A stretch of 33,282 nucleotides of DNA, from NCBI GenBank assembly GCA_905214995.1, contig CAJMOT010000006.1, positions 1 through 33,282 on the forward strand, in the 5' to 3' direction. The translations under genes were made by a program, and so were the position numbers. How positions within the stretch are numbered: position 1 is the first letter of the stretch; every line of letters starts with the position of its first letter. The notes below the pieces were generated by a model. That model worked only from the letters and a program-made list of their open reading frames with translations, made no database searches and was not told the DNA's origin. This DNA comes from an uncultured bacterium (GTDB taxonomy: Bacteria > Verrucomicrobiota > Verrucomicrobiia > Opitutales > Intestinicryptomonadaceae). Shown here one piece after another: positions 14,902 through 22,212 of the stretch.

Positions 14902-16200
14902 TTAAACCAGGCGGTACTCGCCGGGGAGCGGAATCGGGTCTATGGGCTTCTTGCCGAATTTCCATTCCCGCGGAGCCCACGACTGCTTCGAGCGGCTGAC
15001 TATCCACTCGTACTTGAAGTTGCGGCCCGCGTAGGCGCTCTCCCTGCCCGCGATTGCCAGCCTCGTGGATTTTACCATTTCGCGCAGCAGGTTTTGCGGC
15101 TTGTTGTTGAGCACGCAGTCTATCAAAACCCTGTGCTCTTCCACCATCGCCTGCGGGTAGTCGCTCTCCGCCTTCCACGGCTTCTGGCCGAGTATGCGCA
15201 TGCGGTTGCCGTCGAGGTTGGTTTCGAGAACGCCCTTTGTTCCTATGAAACGCTCGCACACTATGTCGGATGACTTGTTTTCGCGGCGGCTGTAGCTCGC
15301 GCAATGCAGGCCTTCGCCGAAGTCGAAATCAACCCCGAAGTGGCTGAAACGGTCGCCGTACTTGGGGAATTCGATGTCCCACCTTCTGCCGCCTATGCCG
15401 CAGACTTCCTTCGGGTCTTTGCCGAGCCCCCAGAGGATGACATCGAGGTTGTGGACGTGCTGCTCCACGTAGCAGTCGCCCGAAGTCCATCTGAAAATGA
15501 ACCAGTTGCGGATCTGGTATTCCATTTCCTCCGGATCGGGATTTTGGAGGCGGAGCTCTCCGTTGTCCTGAATAAAGAAGCGCGAGTTGAGCCAGTACGC
15601 CTGGGCGCCGAGTATTTCGCCGATCTGCCCGTCCTGCATGCGCTTGATGGCCTCCTGGTAGCCGGGGTGGAAGCGGCGTTGTATGCCCGGGATTATCGTC
15701 AGGTTCTTCTTGTCGGCCAGATCCGCGATTTCAAGCATCTCGCGGCACTGCACGGGGTCGACGCACGCGGGCTTTTCGACAAACAGGTGCTTGCCGGCGT
15801 TGACAAATTCCCTGATGTGCAGGGGCCTGAACACGGGGGGAGTGGCGTGTATTATTATGTCTATGTCCTCGCCGAGAATCTGCTTGTAGGCGTCCCAACC
15901 CGCGAATCGGCGGCTTTCGGGCACGTCTATGGCGTCCTTGCCGAACTTCTTGGCGTATCTTTCAAAAGCCTTTATCGCAAGGTCGTTTCTGTCGGCGAAC
16001 AAATCGGCTATGGCGACGATTTTCACCGCCCCTTTCGCCGCCGTCAGCATGTCCGAAACGGCCCCTATGCCGCGGCCGCTGCATCCGACCAACCCGACTT
16101 TGAGCTGGCTTTTCTTCCCCACTGCCGCCGCCGAGAATTTCGGCAGCGCCGCGGCTGCCGAGGCAACCGCGATGGACTTCATTGCGTCTCTTCTATCCAT
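14902..16200 (-). CDS. Tat-exported Gfo/Idh/MocA-family oxidoreductase
   Basis: A 432-residue NAD(P)-dependent sugar oxidoreductase. It begins with a twin-arginine signal (MDRRDAMKSIAVASAAAAL), so it is probably folded and loaded with cofactor before export to the periplasm. The Rossmann loop is GLVGCSGRGIG at 36-46, and the family EKP motif is at 142-144 (VEKPACVDP). The C-terminal alpha/beta substrate domain follows, with WTSGDCYVEQHVHNLDV near the predicted active site. The substrate is unknown. It lies 21 bases downstream of the TIM-barrel gene in the same direction, so the two are co-transcribed. Exported pairs of this kind are abundant in Planctomycetota and Verrucomicrobiota and have been tied in general to oxidation of sugars at C3, which is an inference here. 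Confidence 0.88.
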   Translation of the reverse strand: MDRRDAMKSIAVASAAAALPKFSAAAVGKKSQLKVGLVGCSGRGIGAVSDMLTAAKGAVKIVAIADLFADRNDLAIKAFERYAKKFGKDAIDVPESRRFAGWDAYKQILGEDIDIIIHATPPVFRPLHIREFVNAGKHLFVEKPACVDPVQCREMLEIADLADKKNLTIIPGIQRRFHPGYQEAIKRMQDGQIGEILGAQAYWLNSRFFIQDNGELRLQNPDPEEMEYQIRNWFIFRWTSGDCYVEQHVHNLDVILWGLGKDPKEVCGIGGRRWDIEFPKYGDRFSHFGVDFDFGEGLHCASYSRRENKSSDIVCERFIGTKGVLETNLDGNRMRILGQKPWKAESDYPQAMVEEHRVLIDCVLNNKPQNLLREMVKSTRLAIAGRESAYAGRNFKYEWIVSRSKQSWAPREWKFGKKPIDPIPLPGEYRLV

Positions 16201-16221
16201 AATGTTTTCCCCTTGTATGCG

Positions 16222-17190
16222 TTAAACTTGCGCGTCGAACGCGCGGTATGTTTTGAGAATTTCGGCGTCCTTTCCCGGCGTCTTGACGGTCTGCCCGTGC
16301 TCGAGCCCTATGAAGCCGCGGTATCCCTTATCCCAAATTTTCTTGAATACGCCCGCGTAGTCGATTTCGCCGGAGCCGGGCTCGTTTCTGCCGGGGGCGT
16401 CGGCGACGTGGAAGGACACTATCGACTTCCAGACGTTCGGGTCGTCGAGCGACGACAGATTGCCCGCCTGCATGTATTCGTGGTAGATGTCGTAGAGTAT
16501 GCCGCACGCGGGGCTGTCAACGTCGCGCGCGATCCTCGCGGCGAGCGTGTTGTTGACGCAAAACACCCCGGGGTGGTCCTTGACGGTGTTGAGCGCCTCG
16601 ATTTCCATCACGAACCCGCGCTTTTTGCAGATGTCGGCGCAAAACGACATGTTTTCTATCACGTTGTCGTACTGTTTGCGCCAGTCGAGCTTGCGGTCGA
16701 GCGCCCCGGGGCCGATGATCAGAATTTTGGAGCCCACGCGCTCGAGAACCCCGAAAGTGGTTTCGAGCTGCCCTTCGAGCATCGCGCGCAGGGCGGGCTT
16801 GTCCTCGACTATGGAGCCGTCCGCGCGCTTGATTTTGTTCGCGGTCATGGTGGGCACGTCCTTCTCGTTCATCGACGAGAGCGAACCCACTTCAAGCCCG
16901 AGCTCGCGCGCCTTTTCGCCGATCTGGATCTGCTTTTCGATTTCCGCGGACGAAAATTTCCTGGAATGGTTTATCGGGCAGACGCCTTCTACCGCAAGCA
17001 GGCCGCAGCCCTTGAAATACTCCATCAATTTTATCGGGTCTCTGCCGGCGGTGGGGACTCCGAAGGAAAATCCGAGCCTCGGGGAGAATTTCATTTTAAA
17101 TTTTTTCGCATCCGCGCCAAATGAGGGCGAGGCGAAAAAGCCGGCGCACGCGGCGGCGGAAAGGGTCTTTATGAAGTCGCGTCTATGCAT
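16222..17190 (-). CDS. Tat-exported TIM-barrel isomerase (hydroxypyruvate isomerase-like)
   Basis: A 322-residue protein of the sugar phosphate isomerase/epimerase (AP endonuclease 2) superfamily. The ATG at 17190 is preferred because it starts a good twin-arginine signal, MHRRDFIKTLSAAACAGF. The longer frame from 17229 only adds residues before it. MEIEALN supplies a metal-binding Glu, and ADAPGRNEPGSGEIDY is the hallmark of the hydroxypyruvate isomerase (Hyi) group, with further acidic ligands. The C-terminal GFIGLEHGQ holds another Glu. The true substrate is probably a sugar or keto-sugar handled with the neighbouring Gfo/Idh enzyme, rather than hydroxypyruvate, because the protein is exported. 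First gene of the two-gene operon. Confidence 0.85.
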   Translation of the reverse strand: MHRRDFIKTLSAAACAGFFASPSFGADAKKFKMKFSPRLGFSFGVPTAGRDPIKLMEYFKGCGLLAVEGVCPINHSRKFSSAEIEKQIQIGEKARELGLEVGSLSSMNEKDVPTMTANKIKRADGSIVEDKPALRAMLEGQLETTFGVLERVGSKILIIGPGALDRKLDWRKQYDNVIENMSFCADICKKRGFVMEIEALNTVKDHPGVFCVNNTLAARIARDVDSPACGILYDIYHEYMQAGNLSSLDDPNVWKSIVSFHVADAPGRNEPGSGEIDYAGVFKKIWDKGYRGFIGLEHGQTVKTPGKDAEILKTYRAFDAQV

Positions 17191-17510
17191 ATCGGTCTTA
17201 AATTTGAAAAAAAGGAGGGCAAAACGCACCGCCTCAAACGTTTGACTTAAATTTGAATGACAAATTCGGGCGTGTCAAACACAAATTCGCAAAAAGCTCC
17301 TGCGCGGGCGTTGCGTTTGAAATATCGGCGGAGTTTGCCAAGCAGTTCAAAATCCGCCGCAAAATATTTTCGGCGCGCCAAATTGAGCGGGCCGCTGGCG
17401 CGGGGCGGGCTGGAAAGCTTTCGGGAGGAAACGGGAGGAATGCCGCGGAGCGCCGGCGCCGGAAAAATCGCTTGCGAAACTTCCGGCGGCCGGTAGCGTT
17501 TAATTCCGCA
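17191..17510. other. Divergent intergenic region with 12-bp direct repeat
   Basis: This region separates the minus-strand Tat isomerase from the plus-strand lipoprotein. CTTAAATTTGAA occurs at 17197-17208 and again at 17246-17257, 49 bases apart, each containing a palindromic AAATTT core. They lie in the likely control region of the isomerase operon and could be regulator sites. An open frame covers 17253-17510 but is Arg/Lys-rich with no family likeness, so I do not call a gene. I see no strong promoter. Confidence 0.4.
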
Positions 17511-17723
17511 ATGAAGACCGCCATTTCAGCAATACTGGCCTTGTCCGCCGCCGCGCTGCTGTGCTCGTGCGAGAGCATGGGGTTCAGCTGCGGCGCCGTC
17601 GGGCCCGCCCTTACTCCCGACGTCGACGCGACGACAATCGAGAGGACGTGGGAAAAGGCTCCGGACTCCAATCGCGAAATTCCTACGGAAAGGGAAGTCG
17701 AAAACCCTCCCGCGTACAGATAA
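17511..17723 (+). CDS. Small putative lipoprotein
   Basis: A 70-residue protein of unknown function. The ATG at 17511 begins a short lipoprotein signal (MKTAISAILALSAAALLCSC) with a plausible lipobox LCSC. The mature part is hydrophilic, rich in Thr, Asp, Glu and Pro, and ends PPAYR. The frame remains open upstream to 17253, but that part lacks a signal and family features. No homologue is recognised. No ribosome binding site of note precedes it. Confidence 0.5.
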   Translation: MKTAISAILALSAAALLCSCESMGFSCGAVGPALTPDVDATTIERTWEKAPDSNREIPTEREVENPPAYR

Positions 17724-17975
17724 CCGGAGGAAAATTCCGCGCGCCCCGCTTTGGCGCCGCCTTTTTAAGGGGAGGCGCGGCGGAGAAATGCGCCTCGCAC
17801 GTCCGCGCTTGCAACTGACGGCGGTGGAAAGGCGTTTTTGGGGCGCGCCCATGCCGGTTTTCCCAAAAAAGGCGGGATTGGACAGATTTTTGAAAGCAAT
17901 GCATATTTACGCGCCGCCGGATTTGCCGTAAAATCGCCTTCGCAAAAACCGATTAACACAAAGGGAAATAGGAAG

Positions 17976-18956
17976 ATGAGAAAATTGCGCGACATTGAAG
18001 TTTCCGCCATAGGAATGGGCTGCATGGGCTTTACCCACGGCTATGGGCGGCTCCGTCCGAGGGCGAATCCATAAGGCTGATGCGAAAGGCGTTCGATTTG
18101 GGGTGCGCGCTCTACGACACAGCCGAAGCCTATTCCGCCTACGCCAATGAGGAGTTCGCGGGCAAGGCTTTCAAACCGATAAGGGACAAGGTTGAGTCTG
18201 CCCCGCGTTTCTGCCCGGGCAGGAAATTCCCGAGGGCAAATTGAGCCGCAGGGGGATACGGGCGGCTTTGGAGGGTTCGCTGCGCCTCCTGCAAACCGAC
18301 CGGCTCGTGTACTACGCACACCGCATTCCGGCGGGAATCGACATGGAGGCGCTTGCTGAAATCTTCTCGGAGCTCGCAAAAGAGGGGAAAATCCTCGCTT
18401 GGTGGCTTTCGGAGGCGGCGGCGGAGCAGATGCAAAGCCCAACGCGGCATTCCCGCTCTCGGCGGTTCAAAGCGAATATTCGATGATGGAGCGCAAGTGG
18501 GAGAGGGAGGTCATACCTCTCTGCGGCGAGCTGCGCATGGAGTTTGTGGCGTATTCGCCCGTGGCGGGCGGTTTTTGGAGCGGAAAGTGCGGCAGCGACG
18601 CCGCGTACGAGGGCGACGACGTGCGCAGGGCGATTTCCCGCTACGCAAAAGAGAACGCCGAGGCCGACGCGCCTCTGCTCGGCCTCCTGAAGAAGTCCGC
18701 CGGCGAAAAGGGCGCGACGCCCGCGCAGATCGCCCTTGCGCGGATATTGCGCAAGGGCGGCTTCATAGTCCCAATTCCCGGGATGAGGTCCGACGGGCGC
18801 ATAGCCGAAAACCTCGGCGCGGCCGGAGTGGAGCTTGGCGATGAAGAGTTCGCCGCCCTCGAATCGGAGCTCGGCAAGATAAAAATCCACGGGGACCGCA
18901 GGGACGAGGACATCGCAAAATTGGGAACGATAGGCGGCAATACGGGCGGCAAGTAG
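17976..18956 (+). pseudogene. Aldo/keto reductase, broken by several frameshifts
   Basis: The sequence reads as one aldo/keto reductase of about 320 residues spread over three frames. It starts MRKLRDIEVSAIGMGCMGFT behind AGGAAG. The frame breaks near 18050 and resumes as SEGESIRLMRKAFDLG and YDTAEAYSAYANEEF (catalytic Asp and Tyr). It shifts again near 18220 to EIPEGKLSRRGIRAALEGSL and YYAHR (catalytic His), and once more near 18430 to AVQSEYSMMERKWEREVIP, AYSPVAGGFW and PIPGMRSDGRIAENLGA. The segment that should carry the catalytic Lys (usually TKFG) is missing or scrambled between the second and third parts. With at least three shifts plus small losses, it is most likely a decaying gene, although clustered sequencing errors cannot be excluded. 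Confidence 0.8.
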
Positions 18957-19046
18957 CCCATGCGCCGAAGCGCGGACGCCCGAATGCGCGGGCGGCGCGC
19001 GCGGGCTGAAATCAAGCTCCTGCCGCCCCGCGCGCCCGCGGCGGAT

Positions 19047-19084
19047 TTTTGCGAAAGCGCGCGCATGGGCGCGCTTTCGCAAAA
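19047..19084. repeat. Perfect 16-bp inverted repeat (hairpin)
   Basis: The arms TTTTGCGAAAGCGCGC (19047-19062) and GCGCGCTTTCGCAAAA (19069-19084) flank the loop GCATGG. No T-run follows on either strand, so it is not a normal terminator. It lies between the broken reductase and the exonuclease gene and may be a regulator site or an RNA structure in the exonuclease leader. Confidence 0.75.
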
Positions 19085-19189
19085 CGCCCGCTCCCGCGCC
19101 AAACCCTCGTTTGCCGGACAAATTCCCCGCCCAAAATTGCGGAAAAAAAGTTTGCGCGCCCTCCGGATCTTTGGGAATATCGCCCTGAA

Positions 19190-20065
19190 ATGGACTGCTT
19201 TTTGATAGACGGCTTCAATCTCGGGTTCCGCTGCTTTTACGCCATGCCCGACCTCTCCCGCTCGGACGGTTTCCCGACGGGTGCGCTGCACGCGTTTTTC
19301 CAGAGCCTCTTGAGGCTTTCCGCTATGGACGCCCCGCACGCGGGCGCGGTTTTCTTCGACAAGGGGGGATCTGCAAGGCACCGCGAGATATTTCCCGAAT
19401 ACAAGGCAAACCGCGAGGAAACTCCGGAGAGCTTCAAGCGGCAGCTGCCCGCCATACGCGACCTGTGCGGGCTGTTCGGGTACGAAACCGCATCGCAGGA
19501 GGGCGTTGAGGCCGACGACCTGCTCGCCAGCACCGTCGAGAAGCTCAAGCCGCTCGGCGGAATAATAACCGTCGTGAGCGCCGACAAGGATTTCGCGCAG
19601 CTCGTCTGCCCGCGCGTGAGGCAGCTGCTGCCCAATTCGCGCGACAAGAATTGGACGCCCCTCGACCCGATAGGGGTGAAGTCGAAATTCGGCGTCCCGC
19701 CCGCGCAGATCCCCGCGTTTTTGGCGATTGTAGGGGACTCGGCGGACAATATCCCGGGAATCCCCGGGGCTGGGCCCAAGACCGCCGCCAAATGGCTTAA
19801 AGACTACGGGGACATCGACTCCATAATCCGCAGGCACGACTGGCTCAAACCCGAAAAATTCAGGGCAGTAATCAGGGAGAGCGAGGCGCTCCTGCGCAGG
19901 AATCTCGAGCTCGTGACGCTGAAAACGGACTTCGAGGTCGAACTGCCCTCGCAGAAGGTCCCGGACTTCCCCGAGCTCGTAAAATTTCTCGAGGAAATGG
20001 AGATGAAGAAGTCGCTCGTCAACCTCCGCAAATTCGCGAAAGATTTTTACAAAATCGACCTCTGA
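19190..20065 (+). CDS. Stand-alone 5'-3' exonuclease (PolA N-domain/FEN-like)
   Basis: A 291-residue protein matching the 5' nuclease domain of DNA polymerase I without the polymerase. The ATG at 19190 fits because the fold begins at once with MDCFLIDGFNLGFRCFYA, whose Asp binds metal. VFFDKGGSARHREIFPEYKA, EADDLLAS and VVSADKDFAQLV carry the acidic metal ligands. GDSADNIPGIPGAGPKTAAK is the helix-hairpin-helix that grips DNA. It would remove 5' flaps or RNA primers. Whether it supplements a full PolA elsewhere cannot be told here. The open frame extends upstream to 19049, but that stretch runs through the perfect palindrome and reads as basic filler. Confidence 0.9.
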   Translation: MDCFLIDGFNLGFRCFYAMPDLSRSDGFPTGALHAFFQSLLRLSAMDAPHAGAVFFDKGGSARHREIFPEYKANREETPESFKRQLPAIRDLCGLFGYETASQEGVEADDLLASTVEKLKPLGGIITVVSADKDFAQLVCPRVRQLLPNSRDKNWTPLDPIGVKSKFGVPPAQIPAFLAIVGDSADNIPGIPGAGPKTAAKWLKDYGDIDSIIRRHDWLKPEKFRAVIRESEALLRRNLELVTLKTDFEVELPSQKVPDFPELVKFLEEMEMKKSLVNLRKFAKDFYKIDL

Positions 20066-20460
20066 CGGCGCTCCGCACGCATTTCCGGCGTTCAAGCTAA
20101 ATTGCGGCGGGCTTTGAAAACGCCGCTTAAAAAATGCTAAACTCCCGTCGTCGCCGACGGGAGCGAGCGCAAACCGGATCGCCTTCCATTGCGGATTCCG
20201 CGCCGCGCCCGCGGTTTATTGCGCATTTTTGGGGCGTTCCCGCGATTCCAAAAAGCTTCTCAATCGCCGATTTTGCGCCCCGCGGCTTTTCATTTTGCGG
20301 AGAACCGCCAAATTGCCGAAACATTCCGGCCGGCAAATTCAACAAAACGGCGCGGCTCCGCGCTCCGGCGGAACTTTTTGCGGAAATTTTAAAGCCGGCG
20401 CATTGCCGCAAGGCCGCCATTCCGCCGGAGCTCCGGCGAAAATTTTTCGGGATTTTTCGG
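20066..20460. other. Convergent intergenic region with hairpin
   Basis: This lies between the exonuclease (plus) and nadC (minus). CTCCCGTCG (20142-20150) and CGACGGGAG (20155-20163) form a perfect 9-bp stem. Read on the minus strand it is followed by TTTAGCATTTTTT, so it is a plausible but distant terminator for nadC. The open frames on both strands have no family likeness, and I see no gene in the rest. Confidence 0.45.
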
Positions 20461-21396
20461 TTACGAGTCGAGGCCTATGTCTATCCACTTGCTCGAATGC
20501 ACGGGGGCGGCCGTCGAGACGAAATCCGCGCCGAGCTTCCCGAGCTCCCCGACGCTCTCGAGCGTCACGCCTCCGGAAATCTCCGTCCACGCCCCGTCGC
20601 CGACGAGCCTTACGCCCTCGGCGATGTCGGCGTTTGAAAAGTTGTCGAACATTATGACGTCGGCGCCCGCCTCGAGCACGGGCGGAATCTGGTCGAGCGC
20701 GTCGACTTCCACCTCTATCGCAAACCCCGCGTTCTTTTCCCGCGCGATTCTCACGGCGCCTGCGAGGGCGTCGCCCTTCGAGGCGCCCGCCGCCGCGAGA
20801 TGGTTGTCTTTGAGCATCACGCGGTCGAACAGCCCTATCCTGTGGTTGTATCCGCCGCCGCACGCGAAGGCGTATTTTTCGAGAACGCGCAGTCCGGGCG
20901 TCGTCTTGCGCGTGTCGAGAAGCTTTGTGGGCGAGTCCCCGAGGGCGGCAACATACTTCGCCGTTTCCGTGGCTACCCCCGAGAGCCTCTGGAGAAAGTT
21001 GAGCATCACGCGCTCGGCCTGCAATATCACGCGCGCCGGGCCCTCTATCGTCCCGAGCGCCCCGCCCGCGGGAACCCTGTCGCCGTCTTTGGACAGCGGC
21101 GTAAGCCTGCACCCGAAGTCGCCGGAGGCTTCCCCGTAGACTTTGAGCGCGATTCTCGCAAGCTCCATTCCGCAGACTGTCATGTCGCGGCGGGCGCGCA
21201 GGCTCGCTTTCGTCCTAATCGACGGGGTGAGCGAGCGCGTCGTGATGTCGGCGGCGATTCTTGGGAGAACGGCGAGCCCCGCCCCCTCGATGTCCTCGGC
21301 GCGCGCCGCCTTTACAAGCCCCTCGACGTATTTTTCGTCGAGGTCTTCCCATTTGAGCCTGCGGACGAGATGGGATTCGTGCTGCGGATTCTTCAT
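20461..21396 (-). CDS. nadC: Nicotinate-nucleotide pyrophosphorylase (carboxylating)
   Basis: Converts quinolinate and PRPP to nicotinate mononucleotide in de novo NAD synthesis. It has 311 residues. LNFLQRLSGVATETAKYV, LDTRKTTPGLRVLEKYA, CGGGYNHRIGLFDRVMLKDNH and IEVEVDALDQ are the successive QPRTase signatures, with the Arg, Lys and His residues of the phosphate-binding site present. The barrel end, ISGGVTLESVGELGKLGADFVS, is intact. The start lies three bases after the stop of the inositol-phosphatase-like gene, so translation is probably coupled. nadA and nadB are not in the window. Confidence 0.95.
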   Translation of the reverse strand: MKNPQHESHLVRRLKWEDLDEKYVEGLVKAARAEDIEGAGLAVLPRIAADITTRSLTPSIRTKASLRARRDMTVCGMELARIALKVYGEASGDFGCRLTPLSKDGDRVPAGGALGTIEGPARVILQAERVMLNFLQRLSGVATETAKYVAALGDSPTKLLDTRKTTPGLRVLEKYAFACGGGYNHRIGLFDRVMLKDNHLAAAGASKGDALAGAVRIAREKNAGFAIEVEVDALDQIPPVLEAGADVIMFDNFSNADIAEGVRLVGDGAWTEISGGVTLESVGELGKLGADFVSTAAPVHSSKWIDIGLDS

Positions 21397-21399
21397 GGC

Positions 21400-22164
21400 C
21401 TATTCCGTGAAAAACTCCCTGCCCGCGGCCGCCTGGATCGAGACGCACAGCGGCTTGCCCTCAATTCCCAGAAACTCCAGCTCGCATTCGCCGCCGGCGG
21501 ACTCCATCAAAGAAAGCCCCGCCGCGACGTCCCACAGGTAGAGGCGGCTCTCCTTGTAGGCGTCCGCCCTGCCGGAGGCGACCCATGCCATCGCGAGAGC
21601 CGCGCTGCCGCACATGCGCACCTTTTTGAACTTTTGGAGCGACATTATGAAATGTCTGAGGTTTTTTTCGGAATAGTCCGTCGCGCTCGGGAAACCCGTC
21701 ATGAGAACCGCCTGCGAGATTTCCCGCGCCCACGCCGGCCTTATCTCCGAGCCGTTGAGCGAAAGCGGAAGCCCCGCGCCGCCCGCGTAGAGCTCCCCGC
21801 GGGTGAAGTCGTTTATTGCGCCGACTATCGGCTTGCGCCCCTTCATCAGGGCTACGCTCACGCATACGCCGGGGATTCCGCGCAGGTAGTTGTACGTGCC
21901 GTCTATGGGGTCCACTATCCAGTAGTAGGAGTCCGAAAACGCGAGCGAGGCGTCGCCGCCGTTTTCCTCGCCTATCACCGGAATGCCGGTGGGCTCGAGC
22001 TTCTCGCGTATGAACATTTCGCTCTCGACGTCCTCCTGCAATTTGACGTCGTTGCCCGCGTCGGAGTTGACGCGGCGCTCGCGTATGGCGGAGAGCCTGT
22101 CTCCGGCGGCCTTCGCCACGGAGGAGGCTATTTTTAAAAATGCGGGTTTTTCCGACGCTTCCAT
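21400..22164 (-). CDS. Inositol monophosphatase family protein
   Basis: A 254-residue Mg-dependent phosphatase fold. The ATG at 22164 is chosen because AAGGAAA lies eight bases before it, one of the clearest ribosome binding sites in the window. The longer frame from 22203 crosses that site. Metal ligands are visible in VIGEENGG (Glu), WIVDPIDGTYNYLRGIP (Asp-Ile-Asp-Gly) and LWDVAAG (Asp). Family members act on inositol phosphates, fructose 1,6-bisphosphate, PAP or histidinol phosphate, and the sequence alone does not decide among them. It is the middle gene of a minus-strand operon with an acyl-activating enzyme upstream and nadC downstream. Confidence 0.9.
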   Translation of the reverse strand: MEASEKPAFLKIASSVAKAAGDRLSAIRERRVNSDAGNDVKLQEDVESEMFIREKLEPTGIPVIGEENGGDASLAFSDSYYWIVDPIDGTYNYLRGIPGVCVSVALMKGRKPIVGAINDFTRGELYAGGAGLPLSLNGSEIRPAWAREISQAVLMTGFPSATDYSEKNLRHFIMSLQKFKKVRMCGSAALAMAWVASGRADAYKESRLYLWDVAAGLSLMESAGGECELEFLGIEGKPLCVSIQAAAGREFFTE

Positions 22165-22212
22165 ATCGTTTCCTTTCGGCTTGAAAAAATGGGCGGCGCG
22201 CAATCGGCGCGG

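Noticed and set aside
15304..17124. A 606-codon open frame on the plus strand
   Set aside because: It lies antisense to the Gfo/Idh and TIM-barrel genes, which have clear motifs. It is a shadow frame produced by high GC content.
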